63,522 bases of DNA from Glomus cerebriforme (taxonomy: Eukaryota; Glomeromycota; Glomeromycetes; Glomerales; Glomeraceae), in the NCBI GenBank assembly GCA_003550305.1, contig QKYT01000307.1, positions 37,984 to 101,505 of the forward strand, in the 5' to 3' direction. Shown one piece after another: positions 23,436 through 35,395 of the stretch. Made by a program: the position numbers and the translations under genes. Within the stretch, counting starts at the first letter, position 1. Each line of letters starts with the position of its first letter. The notes below the pieces were generated by a model. That model had not been told where the DNA came from. It saw only the letters and a program-made list of their open reading frames with translations, and searched no databases.

Positions 23436-24634
23436 ATGACAAGCATTTCATCAAGAAATAATTCTTCAATCATAAAAGAACCGCAATCAACAACTATAAC
23501 GATACCAGGGAATAATGATGATGATGATACAACTTTAGTATCACATAGTCCTTCCCCTTCAACAAATTCTTTACATTCACGAGAAATTTCACCATATCGG
23601 GCATCATCACCATCATATGGAATACAACATGATGATTTTTCTTTACAACACGATAGGTTTCCACTTATTTGCATCTTAATTTGTCTTTCATTAACAATAT
23701 TCATAATTTTAATAGTTTTAATAATAAATAATATGGGAGTAATTGACGATAATGATATTTCTAGAATTCCTTTAAATTATGAATTAAGTCTTAAAAGACT
23801 TATTCCATTTAATGATCGATTTGATTACGTTATTAATAGAATTCCCACTAACAATGAACGGGAAAATTTCAATAATATTTCCACATCTGTTAATAAAACA
23901 AATACAACCAATCATGTTCTGGCGGAATTAATTTCTCGTTCATTAATTGTAATTCCACCCGGATGGTATGAAGTACAAGAATTTCGGTATAATACAAATG
24001 GAACATTTACTCACAAAGTATTAACAACAAAATGCCATATGGAATTTACACTTTCTTCTGTATTGTCCGCTCCAGATGTTATCATTCAATTTACCACTCA
24101 TCCTTTGTTAAACTTAAACCACGTGCAAAACCTCACTTTACAAGAAAGTATGAAATATTGTAAATGGAAAATTACTTGGACATTTATTATGAATGGTTAT
24201 ATTCATAAATTATGTCCAGAAATTATTAATTCATTTAATATTACAGATGGGATTAAAAATAAGAATACGAGTTTATTTGATAATCAAGGTTATGAAAAGG
24301 TTGCTTACTTTAAAGGATGGGAATTTTTTGGATTCTCTTTTTTATCTTTGGATTCAAAAATTAATTATGGGTATACTACTGTACCAAATATTTTAAACAT
24401 GATGTCTAGGTAAGTTATATGTCTCAAACAAGAAGTGTAATATTATGAAATTGGAAACGTAAATTCTGATTTTTTTTTTTCCTTCTCCTCGTTTTATTTT
24501 ATAGAAGTGTTTATATAACAAAAGATGCACCATTTCCTCCTATTATACCAGCAATATATACTGCTTATTATAATTATATAACTAATTCTCGAACTAATCG
24601 TAAAAATAAAAAAAAGAATAAATATAATCATTAG
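23436..24634 (+). CDS. Single-pass membrane protein of unknown function
   Basis: Two exons (23436-24409 and 24505-24634) give 367 residues. Residues 1-75 are Ser-, Asn- and Asp-rich and probably disordered. Residues about 76-99 are one strongly hydrophobic segment (PLICILICLSLTIFIILIVL). The remaining roughly 265 residues are a predicted non-cytosolic domain with several N-x-S/T sites and conserved-looking Trp, Cys and Tyr residues. The extreme C-terminus is Asn/Lys-rich. There is no cleavable signal peptide, which suggests type II topology. I do not recognise the family; the two-exon structure and intact frame suggest a real gene. ATG 23436 is the first in-frame ATG; the open frame continues upstream only without an ATG. 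Confidence 0.75.
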
Positions 24635-26520
24635 TGAAAGTTATGAATAAGGAAGGAAAATATAATGAGACCTACAAATTATCTTTGTGAATATAATCGA
24701 TGTATCAAAAAGAAATGATATACGTATAAGTACGTAAATAACCATGTACATATGTAGCATAGTCTATACAGTTTATATTAATTATAGATAAAATCACGTA
24801 GCGGAGTTAAGATTCATGTTTTACTATATTAAAGATTAACTCTTAATATTCATTCTAATTCTAAAGAAAAAAAGACTGCTGTTTTTGATTATCTGTTCCA
24901 TAAACTTTAACATTAAACTAAACCTATTACTACATTAATCTTTCATCGTTTTTGTGTTCCCTCATTTGTTGTATGTACTCTTTCTATCATTGAATCTAAA
25001 ATATTAACAATATATAAATAAAAAATAGTTAATCACAATAATTACTGGCATTATGTAAAGTTGCTGCGCTCCAAATGAACATTCTTTGCATTCTTTGGTG
25101 CTGCAAAGGCAAAGTTTATGATAAAGTCTGCAAGGCTTGTTGAGAGGACTTTGGCTATCTATTAATCCTTTTGATCGAGGTAATCTTGACCTTACATATA
25201 ATATAATATTTGGAAATGTAAAGAAGAATATTTTGAATATGTTAACAATCAGGTATAATTTGTATTTTAAAAAGTTATTTGTTAATTTATTTGATTTTTA
25301 AAGACCTACACTTTCCAAAGTTAAATCACTCACCAGAAAAGAAAAGCTTAATTTGTAGCCGACTGACCATAGCGACACATATTCAACTTTGCATCAGCAA
25401 GTTAAGGCAATGCTGAATAGTGCCTATTAATAGGGCTGTTCAACTTCCAGTATATTGTCTTATATTTCCTATTATGAATAACCTTAAATCCTCCATCGGA
25501 TCCATTGTTGTTTTCATTCCAAACTTTCATGTTTTTTCGTAATTTTGTTTACAGTATATTCAACAATTTGATCTTTTCGTTTGAGCGATTTTTCCACGTT
25601 GAATATTTCACCAGCCATGTGCAACTGGAAACACAGACTTTAACGGAATCTAGAAAGTAACCGTCACCTTCCTTTTAAGCACTGCACGTTCATTGCTGAT
25701 CATATCTGGCATGTTACATTGGAATAACTTTAATCTAATATTTTCTGCTCTGAATTTGGTTTCAATATAAAATTTTGGGAAACATTCTGACCTTCAATTT
25801 TAGCAGTAATTCCCAGATGAAACAGTTATCTATTATTAACTATAATGTTCAACCCCCCATTCCCACCATCATTATAATTACCATTGCCAAAACCATCATG
25901 TCTTTTCTTTACATTTTCTCAAACCATTGCTACCTAATCCTCCTGTAACAATATCGTTACTATTTGATGATTCACTCAAATCAGTATCCATTAGTGGTAC
26001 TACATGGTTAACAGCTATAAATTCATCATTAAATATTTTCCTGAGCTGTTCCAAGGAAATAGAAAAATTTTTGTAAAATTCTGATATACAGGTTTAAATA
26101 TCAATATGTTATCAATACAATCTTTCTTATGATAAGTTGCTAAAATTCTATAAGAGATCGTTGTTTTTTCCTCTATCTATAATAGCAGGACTATAACTTT
26201 TCCTTATTTTTAATTCTATGATTTCGACCTTTTAATGATAACGATCTTGCGGAGAAATAAATCATAAATAATTCATGATAAAACTACATGTGTATAATAT
26301 CTAGAAAATGGCAATGAATGTAAGATAACATTTTTTTGATGTAGTTATCCGAATGTCGGACAAATGGATAATTAAGTTTAAAGGTACAGTATTAGGTATG
26401 TTATACAAATCGGTTGTGTATGACGAGAATAGACGCAGTAGGTAAATACATGTGATGTTACGCAGGGGAAAATCGTGCCGTGGCGTTTTAATACCGCTTT
26501 CATTGGCCGAACTTTTACTG
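24635..26520. other. Intergenic with a possible coding relic on the minus strand
   Basis: Around 25480-25620 the minus strand has a short frame MAGEIFNVEKSLKRKDQIVE that soon meets stops. I see no recognisable family and no other gene in nearly 1.9 kb. Confidence 0.4.
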
Positions 26521-26528
26521 TATATAAA
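26521..26528 (+). promoter_or_regulatory. Possible TATA box of the URC4 gene
   Basis: TATATAAA lies 153 bases upstream of the URC4 start codon. The position is plausible for a 5' UTR of about 120 bases; this is inference from sequence alone. Confidence 0.35.
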
Positions 26529-26680
26529 ACGCATAAGTTCTTTATGCGTTCTTCGGAATTTATAACACGATCATGATCACGTTTAATTTTTTTATGATTT
26601 GAATGGTCGTTACACAAACGCAAAGATCGTATAAAATGATCGGTTAATTTTTTTCGAAAAAAATTTCATTATTTCCCGAA

Positions 26681-28433
26681 ATGTCTGTACAAGAACAAAT
26701 TAAATACCTAAAGAGTCTTAAAGCTATTCGTGAACGATCAAACAAAGTTTATGAAAAAGCAGAGAAAAATGAACTTAAACATTTCAATGTTGACTTTTCA
26801 AAGTTACAGAATGCCGTCAACACTGTCATTTCATTAATGAAACGTGATTATAAAGATATTGGTGAAATACCGCCTCACGGTCGTTGGCGTCATTTTGATG
26901 TTGGTGGACGTTTACGTGTACAAATTTTAATCGACCAGTGGAAACAGAATAATATTATAGATCCTCAAGAAATTACACGACGAATTTTGGATTTATTTGT
27001 AGTTTCTGTTTTATTAGATGCAGGTGCTGGTAATTCATGGTCTTATAAAGAGCCAGATACTGGTTTTAGTTTTAATAGATCTGAAGGATTGGCAATTGCA
27101 TCTTATGATATGTTCAAAGCTGGACTCTTTTCAAGTCAAATTTCCCGTCCACATCAAGTTGATGGTATGTAGCGTTATTATTATTTATTTATTTCACTTT
27201 AGGAAATTTCTTTAATTAACATATTTCGTATTGAAATTTTTAGCCGACAGATTAATTAATACGAGTGTTGATGATGTTTGTAAGGCTTTCCAAGTGAATG
27301 ATAATAATCCTTTAGAAGGTCTTGAAGGACGTTCTAATCTACTCAGTCGACTTGGTCAAGCGTTGAAAAATCACCCCGAATTTTTTGGAGGAAGAGATGG
27401 TTTGGTATGGAGTAGAATTTTTTATTCATTAAATGGTTTAACCCTCCTTGAACTGATTAATAAACATTTATTATTTTCACAGCCAGCAAGACCCGGTAAT
27501 CTTCTAGGTATTTGGATCTTAAAAATGATCTATTTCTAAATTGAAACAAATATCGATATGTAATATATTCTAATTACATTCTATCTGTTTAATCAAATTC
27601 AGATTATCTTTTATCACATCCAACAACTACAACTACCCAATCAGGTCCTACAGTAAAAATAGAAACATTATGGTCAGTTATAATTGATGGGCTTGCGGAG
27701 ATTTGGCCTCCAACTAGAACTTCGGTGAATGGTACATCTCTTGGCGATGTATGGCCCTGCGAAGTACTTAAATTACCAGGAGCAACAGCTGATTCAACTG
27801 ACCATCTGGTTCCATTTCATAAACTTTCACAATGGCTTACTTATTCCCTAATTGAACCAATGATAAAAATTTGTGCTATCACTTTTGAAGGAGTTGAACA
27901 TTTAACAGGATTGCCAGAATATCGAAACGGTAAAAATATATCTTGTGATATTTTAGAGCAAAAATTTAGTTAAGAAGTCGATTAAAATTTATCATTATTT
28001 TTAGGTGGTCTTTTAACTGATCTTGGTGTATTAACACTTAAACCAGCTGATTCTGAACGTGGTCTTAAATATTATAATGATAATGTTTTGAAATCAGGTC
28101 AGACAGCTGTTGAGGTTGTTCCAATGTTTGAAGTTGATGATCCCGTGGTTATTGAATGGCGTGCAATGACTGTAGTACTTCTTGATATAATTGCGGAAAA
28201 GATTAGAGAGAATCTTGGTTTGAATAAAGAACAATTAATTTTAGCTCAAGTTCTCGAAGCAGGAACTTGGAAGGTACCATCTACTTTTTTATAATTTTGT
28301 TTGTAATAAAAATAGATAATTAACCAATTATTGTTATGTTATTTATTAGGCTGGAAGAGAGGTTGCAAAGTCTTTACGGCCAATTACTCGTGGTCCACCA
28401 ATTTCCATCAAATCTGATGGTACTGTTTTTTAG
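26681..28433 (+). CDS. URC4: DUF1688 protein, URC4-like uracil catabolism factor
   Basis: Six exons (26681-27164, 27244-27404, 27483-27507, 27603-27929, 28005-28273, 28350-28433) give 449 residues, near the usual DUF1688 length. Landmarks are PPHGRWRHFDVGGRLR, LLDAGAGNSWSYKE, RSEGLAIASYDMF, PHQVDG, ARPGNLL, GDVWPC and LVPFHKLSQWLTYSL in the expected order. In yeasts Urc4 belongs to the URC pathway that breaks uracil down to ribosylurea, urea and 3-hydroxypropionate; its exact reaction is not settled. Fungal homologues are widespread. The intron 27405-27482 is 78 bases, without an in-frame stop, so gene finders may read through it. I removed it because GGRDG...ARPGNLL is continuous in the family. 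Single-copy-like gene in a repeat-rich setting, undamaged. Confidence 0.92.
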
Positions 28434-29486
28434 GGAATTTTGTTTATTTTGTTGTTATGTTATTAATTATACCTAGATTGTATCTTCTAGAGATTAATTA
28501 TGTCTGTTTCTGTAGTTTCTCTCTCTTTTTTTTATTTAATTTTGATTGTACCATTATTAATTGTAATAAAATAATGCTAATATTCAATGTTTTTATACTG
28601 CAAACATTAATATGATAAAGTAACTTTTGACTGAAATAACAAGTGTACACGTAAAGGTGTTAACTGCTGAATGTGTGCAATGTGTACAATGGAAAAAATA
28701 ATACATAATCCGATTCATAATCCATACTATATATGAGATTTTAGGAATCTTTAGGTCAAAAAAATTACTGACCTTAATGATAGCGATTTATCGTAAAAGA
28801 TTTAAATCTCGGACCGTATTAAAATTTTCTTTAGAATTAGAATTGTCAATTGTAACATTCTTTATATAATAAAATTCATATCATTCAAGTTGTAAAATAA
28901 AATTTTCTTTTTTATAAGGATATTAAACACAGCCATTTTTTATTTCGTAAATAAAACATCATTAATAAAAATATAAAACGACGTTAAGATTCTAATATTT
29001 TAGTCATTAATTAATTTCCTCTAATATGATTCATATACAAGCTATATCAAATGGTCGACTAAGGATGATGAAATTTTTAAATTTTTAAATTGTCGATAAT
29101 ATTTAAAGATAATTCATAGATAATTTATTGTTTAGGGTGCATTAATCATAATGACCGAACAACGACAAATGAATAGAGTTGTTTTATAAAATTGTCATGA
29201 AAGTTTTCATGAAATTTATCTTACAATATTTAACTTGCAAATGTGACAAATTAGCAGACGCCTACATTATAAGAGAATTTGGAACGAGGCTTAGTTTTTT
29301 TTTAATTTTAAAAAATTCTTTCAGCTTCAAATAACGCGAAGGTTCACGAGAACCCGTGAAATTGGCACGAACAAATTAAGTATAAAATGTAATAGAGATG
29401 AAAATATTTGTTAATTGAAGCATTTTTATTTTTATCAAAATAAAAACTTATAGTTAATACAGATCATTCAAATGCTACTTTATATA
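28434..29486. other. Intergenic, AT-rich
   Basis: No gene visible. Confidence 0.55.
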
Positions 29487-29637
29487 TGTTGTAGCCCAAA
29501 TCGACTTATGTCCCAAATCAACCCATCGGCCTAAATCATTAGGAAAGTATCGTTACTGTCTTAAGGCATTATTGTAATGGGCCGATGATTTAGGCCGATG
29601 GGTTGATTTGGGACATGGTAAAGTTTGGACTACAACA
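29487..29637. mobile_element. 151-bp foldback MITE with TGTTGTA ends
   Basis: Left end TGTTGTAGCCCAAATC, right end GTTTGGACTACAACA. The arms then share TGTCCCAAATCAACCCATCG and GCCTAAATCAT in inverted order, so the whole element folds into a hairpin. TATA flanks both sides, extendable to TATATA. The end sequence is shared with the 770-bp element at 35800-36569. Confidence 0.85.
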
Positions 29638-30884
29638 TATATAAGGAATTTGAAATTGGTGTAAAGCTAAGCTTTTATGTGTTCACAATTATTATTATGG
29701 ATATATCACAAGTGTTCACAACTTCTCATTGGCTGTTGATTTAACTTCTTTACCAAACTTCATCTGTTGCAAGATACCAGATACTCTAAATACAAAAAAA
29801 AAAATGATTAATTTAATAGTCATTTTATATTGACATATCATCTTTTTATTATGCAATAACAAGATTTTTGGTCCAAATTTAACGGCTAATTATTAATGAT
29901 TCAAATTTAGTCGCAGCTATTAATAAATAGGTATGCATATTTATCAATACCTGATAGCATCGGTGTAAAATTACAAGCTAAATTGCTAGTAAAATGTTAA
30001 ATCAAGATTAATTTATTATTATTACGTTCACGTTGCATTAATTGATATTATAATGACATCCTTACGCGTCAAAAAAAATTTATTAATGGTTGGTTCATTT
30101 AACAATAATTATTTGTAAAATTAAAATACATAAACATTTGATGTTTGTATAACAATTTTCTATCAAATAATAGTATCATGACTAAAATATTGTTTTGCCA
30201 TATGTACTGTACATGGTCTACATGGTTTATGCTGTTATCAATTATAATATTAAAGAAAGGAAAGAAACTTTTTTTAATAAAAAAAAATTCATATCATATC
30301 ATAATCAAATAAAAAAAAAAAATTCTTTTTTCTCATTGAGTCAATCATACCTCGTCAATTACAATCATACTAATCTTAAAATCATATGATGTGATGATGT
30401 CACTATCACGTTTTTACACTTCGGTTATTATAAATTACATATATAACCTAATAAAACTGAAAACGTCGTTAGAAACGCTAAAATTTTTATTCATAATTGA
30501 TAAAATTCTACACTAAAGTTTTTTAATACATATTAACATAAATATAAAAATTTTGACGGGACTCACAATGTTTTAATATTGTAACCGTTCCAGATATTAC
30601 TATGCGTGAAGATAATGTAGCCGTGGAACTCAAGAATCCGCAATATTGAATTTAATATATAATGAATAATTGTGACTAAAGAAAAAAATAATTATAAAGC
30701 AAACCATCAACCTCACATTCCATCAATTACAAAGATTAACTAGTATGCAAATTTTTTTTTTTTATTAAAGTTAATACAATTTAAGTCAGTATCATATAAG
30801 ATCCCAGCCTAATAATGCCGCCTTAAATTGACTGCAAATTGTAAAATAAACATATATACGACCTCCTTATAGTTTCCAGCAAAG
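29638..30884. other. Intergenic, AT-rich
   Basis: No gene visible. The 64-codon frame at 30195-30389 is low complexity. Confidence 0.55.
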
Positions 30885-31974
30885 TTAATTATGATAGTAT
30901 TCGCTGCTGAATTCATTCAGAGAATTTACCGAAAGACTCTTGAATTTTTCTTCCACTTCGTCCGTTTCATCTTTGTTCGCAACCTTGATGAAGAATTGAT
31001 TATGAACATTTTCTCTCGTCTCGTTCTCTATCTCCATACCGAAAGCGGTTTGTTGGTAGTTTGAATGTTGATAAGGGGAACAAATGCCAAACATTCCACT
31101 AGAATTAGTGGTTAAAGATTGACTATTTTGAATAGATTGCAGTGAATAGTCACTTGACCTTTCAGAAATTATAGCTGAACGTGACATATCATTATTAATT
31201 CCTTCTTTTTTTAGAAAAGAATTTAATGCCTCTTCGGCGAGACACATTTTTGTTAATGCATCTTCACGATTAACGACAGACATAGATGTGATGTCCATAT
31301 TAATAGTAGCTTTTAGTTGCATGTGAAATTGTTTTGCCGCTGTTCTGTTGCTAATTAATTTTTTTGGCTTTTTGTGACCTTTTGTTGTACGTTTCAATCT
31401 AGAATTTTTCTTCTTTTGTAATTTTGACAATGTCTTTTCAAACGCTTGATTTACGTCATCATCAATATCCATAGTCTGGTATGAAGAAGAGTAAGGGTGT
31501 GATCGGTTTCGCATCTTATTACGAATCCTACCGGACGATTTTTTATTTTTACCTGGAGACCTAAAGGAAGTGGGTAAGTTTGCAGCTGCATATACTGACC
31601 AATACATTACTTCTTCCGTTCCTATAAATATAAATATAAAAGAATTAATTAATGAAATGAAAAATAATTAAAAAAAAATAAACATAAATTTTGATAATTA
31701 CCTTCTAAGGCACGTAATACAACATATTCAGAACCGATTCTTAAACCACCAGAAGTCGTAATACGACTAACAACCTCTTTGGCCATTGGTAAATGTAAGT
31801 GAACGTAACCTATAGTTTCGTCTCTTTGATAATCAACGGTGACTTTTAAACCATTATCTTCAAAAGCTTTCTAAATAATTGAAAGAAGATAAGGTTAATA
31901 TAAAGAGGAAAAAATATTTCTTTTTGATTGAGCAAATAAATAAATAAATAAATAATAAAAATAATAATAATAAT

Positions 31975-32005
<31 letters not shown>

Positions 32006-32145
32006 TTTATTCTGCCTTGAGTTGAGTTTGGGTCAAGTCCTTGTAACATTATTACTCTATTAGAAGAATCGCAATTTGAAGATCGTTCGCTATATTTTTG
32101 TGCGGCAGTGCTTGATTCACCGTTCTTTGGTGGCCAACAGTCCAT
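30885..32145 (-). CDS. RRM-like RNA-binding protein with long disordered C-terminus
   Basis: Exons 32145-32005, 31870-31702 and 31621-30885 join in frame to 348 residues. Residues about 29-105 resemble an RNA recognition motif: VIMLQGLDP in the RNP2 position, RIKKAFEDNG for helix 1, IGYVHLHLP in the RNP1 position, then EVVSRITTSGGLRIGSEYVV. The RNP1-like strand lacks the usual Gly/Phe-rich pattern, so RNA binding is an inference. The C-terminal 240 residues hold basic clusters (KKKNSRLKRTTKGHKKPKK), which may target the nucleus, and Ser/Asn-rich sequence. The start at 32145 is the ATG after ENE; a TTTTCAG acceptor just upstream (about 32163) suggests a 5' UTR intron. Intron 1 contains a run of about 26 A. 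Confidence 0.75.
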
Positions 32146-32199
32146 TTCGTTCTCTCTAATCTGAAAACAATAGGTAAAGGAGGAGAAAATTTGTGGCAA

Positions 32200-33379
32200 A
32201 AGTGTGTAACGAGTAAAGCGTGTTAATTGCTGATTTTATAAATTTGCAGCAATTTATTTGTCATACTTATAGAAACTTCGTCATTATACTTATAGCTATA
32301 GAAAACTCTCTATTTGCACATGGCTCGTGCGCAGTTAATATCACATGATTTAGCTTCTTTCTTAATTTAGCGAAAGTGCGAAACTGGTTTCTTTTTATAT
32401 GTTATAGATTTAAAAACATTTACTGTTTGTGTAACCAACCAAATTAACCAAATTGCCAAATTGAATGAAATTCACGTGATGAATGGGTTGCTAAATTAGA
32501 TTTTTCTTTTTCCGGAACTTTTCGGAAATGACCGAGCTAACCACAAAAATGAATGATGCATAATGCAATTCGATACTTACGCATGTACCGGTAATTATAA
32601 TTCCGATTTTCATATTTCAAAGGTACGGTTAATACGGGATATTTTAGCAAGTTTCTAATGAAATGAAGGATGAATTGCATTTATCAATATAAAGATGATA
32701 TTAAATTTAAATAGAAATTTCACCTTTTTATATTAAATCATTTGTTTCTGGGTTAAAAAGACTTGAAAATTAAATTGTTTCCGTCAAATTTTCGTCAAAT
32801 TTTGATTTCCAATCATGTATGGTATTTGGGACAGGATTCCCATTGTACCGTTGAAGAAGCATATATGCAATCTTTCCTTTGCTATTAAACGAAAAATTAA
32901 AAATAAATTATTTTTAATATGTATGTTACGCAAAATATTAAATTACAGAAACGGAATTTATGCATGAAAATAATCGACCTTATTTTTAATACGTACGCGT
33001 CATATACAATTAATTGATCATGTGATAATAGACGTTCATTGCCTATTTGTTACAATTAATTTGTTATCTTATGTTCCAATCCTGGTCATCAAGTCACAAT
33101 GCCACAATGCCACAATGCAAAGGAAACTGTTTAATCCGAATTTATTCGGAAATTTCGATCCGTAAAAATTTGAAAGGATGGAACACGAAATTTTGAAACA
33201 ATTAGGAAGAAATAAATTTTATTATCTTAAAAAGTAAAAGAATACTAATTAAATGAAATAATGAAATTTTAAAAGTTATTCTGAAATTTAAAGTTTTATT
33301 TACGGGATTGTCCGTTAATGTTCAATCCGGATTGGATAAAAGAATTTCCACGCGGTCACATGGCTCGAATACCCTTTTA
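32200..33379. other. Intergenic
   Basis: No gene visible in about 1.2 kb. It probably contains the promoter of the RRM-like gene. Confidence 0.5.
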
Positions 33380-34539
33380 TAGGGATGGTATCGGTTTGGT
33401 TGGTTCAGTTCGGTTTATAAACTGGCAGTTTAGACTACAAACTGAACCAACCGCGGTTCATTATTTAGTGCAAACCGCCGCAGTTCAAATCGCAGTTTAC
33501 ATATATAATTATGCTAATTTTATAAAAATTTTCCATAAAATGATTATACGGCATTACGGCGTAGTTTATAGTTGCGTAACACTGATCTTTTTTTTCTATA
33601 AGCGATTTATCGATTTCGTTTTTACCGATCTAAATTTTTTATTAAAAAAAAAAATTCATATTATTTAAATATAGTTTTTTAAATATAAACTAAGCTGAAA
33701 TTTTATTATTTTAAAAAAAACTGAAACTTTTTTATTATACTGTATTTTTTATTACATTTTTTTTTATAAAAACTTTTCTACTATAGATTAAAAGACGAAA
33801 ATGGCCTTGGAGACGGACTTCAGGTAATTTATTTAAAGAAACGTTCTAAGGTTTCTTTTTTTCTTTATTTTTATAGAGAACGGCTTTGAAGAATTGAAAG
33901 CGGACTTCAGGTATATATTTTGCAGGATTTTGGTTGGAATTTACTTAGAGAAACGTCTAACGTTTCTTTTTTATTATTCTTATAGAGAACGGCTTTGAAG
34001 AGTTGGAGGCGAACTTTAAGGTATATATTTGGCGGGATTTTGATTGGAATTTACTTAGAGAAATGCCCTAACATTTCTTTTTTGTAGGGAATGGCGCTGA
34101 AGACTTCAGAGTTTCTATTAGAATTTATTTCTTTTTTGTTTTATTTTGGCAATAAGTCAGAACTTTTGATTGAGATTTAATGTTTAGCATTAGTTTTTTT
34201 TTATTTTTGTAAAGAACAAAACATGTTCAATAAAAAATGTATTAATTTATAAAAATTAAAAAGATTAATAAAATTTAATTTATTGAAAAGTTGTTAATTA
34301 TATATCTGATATATCTTATAAATTTTGTTCAATAATCATCTATTTAATTATAATAAATATTAATCTATATAAAAAATTAAAAATTNGTTCAAACCATAGT
34401 TTGAACCGTAAGTTAAACTGCAGTTTGAACCAGCTGAATCAAACCACGCTTTGAAAGATTCAAACCGCCTAAGCTAGTATCGGTTTGGTTTCAAACTGCG
34501 GTTTAACTTACGGTTTCACATAAACTGATACCATCCCTA
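33380..34539. mobile_element. Non-autonomous hAT-like element, 1160 bp
   Basis: The ends are inverted: TAGGGATGGTATCGGTTT on the left and AAACTGATACCATCCCTA on the right. They are flanked by CCCTTTTA and TCCTTTTA, an 8-base duplication with one mismatch, as hAT elements leave. Subterminal regions hold many GGTTTGAACC-like and CAAACCG-like strings in both orientations. No transposase is present. An ambiguous base is at 34386. Confidence 0.85.
33799..34110 (+). repeat. Degenerate tandem repeat of exon-like units inside the hAT-like element
   Basis: Three to four units of about 105 bases. The core AGAACGGCTTTGAAGA..TTG and GCGGACTTCAG is preceded by a T-rich ATAG acceptor-like string and followed by GTATATAT, a donor-like string. 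The spacer carries GGAATTTACTTAGAGAAA and AACGTTTC. Confidence 0.75.
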
Positions 34540-35395
34540 TCCTTTTAGAAAACAAAATTATATACAGTTGCTATTTGACTTTGTATCCGGTCAAGTTATT
34601 ATAGTTTTCAATATTAAAATTTAATAAAGAATAATATTTATATGGGTTTTTTATTAAAAGAAGCTGCAAGTATCGACTAAGACCAAAAAAATAACTGCTT
34701 CAAATTTTAATATAAGATTGTAAATATTTATGAGCGAGATCCAATCAGATTGATCCAATAATCCGGAATAACTGAATCCGGATTGTTTTTTATATAGGAT
34801 TGGTTCATGAATTTTATTATCAATAATTCACAAGACATTTTTTTAATAATCATATGCCCTATGAAAAAGGAAATCCAATAAAGTCCGAAATGAGTTCAAA
34901 ATATCCAAAAATTGTTCTAAATTTGGACCCATTCAGGACGCAGTAAGACTGTACCTTTTTTTTCATAGGGATGATTTCTTTCGTTCTTAGAACAAATATG
35001 AACCTAGATGAAAATTTTTAACAAAATTATTTTTGAACATGAAAGAAAAGTTTCTATAAATTAGGGAAAATGGATTTAACATATTATATTAGTGGCATTA
35101 AAAATTATAAACGAAAAAATTTTTTTTATAATAAAAGTAAAATTTAAATTGATTTATTAAATGTTAATTTAATCAATTATATTAGTATCAAAGGAAGCCT
35201 TTTTTTTACCACTATTATGCTCTTTGCGCATGCATTTAAACAATAATAAATTATTCGAAAAAATATATTATGAAAGATTCATAGAACTGATAAATAAACG
35301 TTCACACAGCAGAACTTGGATTCAATCAACATCCATCAATTTATAATCTTACAATCGAAACATTCATCAGATCGAAGAGTATTAATTTGTTCTAA
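34540..35395. other. Intergenic, AT-rich
   Basis: No gene visible. Confidence 0.5.

Noticed and set aside
23420..23704. 94-codon minus-strand frame
   Set aside because: Antisense shadow of the Ser/Asp-rich start of the membrane-protein gene.
30195..30389. 64-codon frame
   Set aside because: Low complexity with poly-Lys runs from A-rich DNA; no splice or start context.
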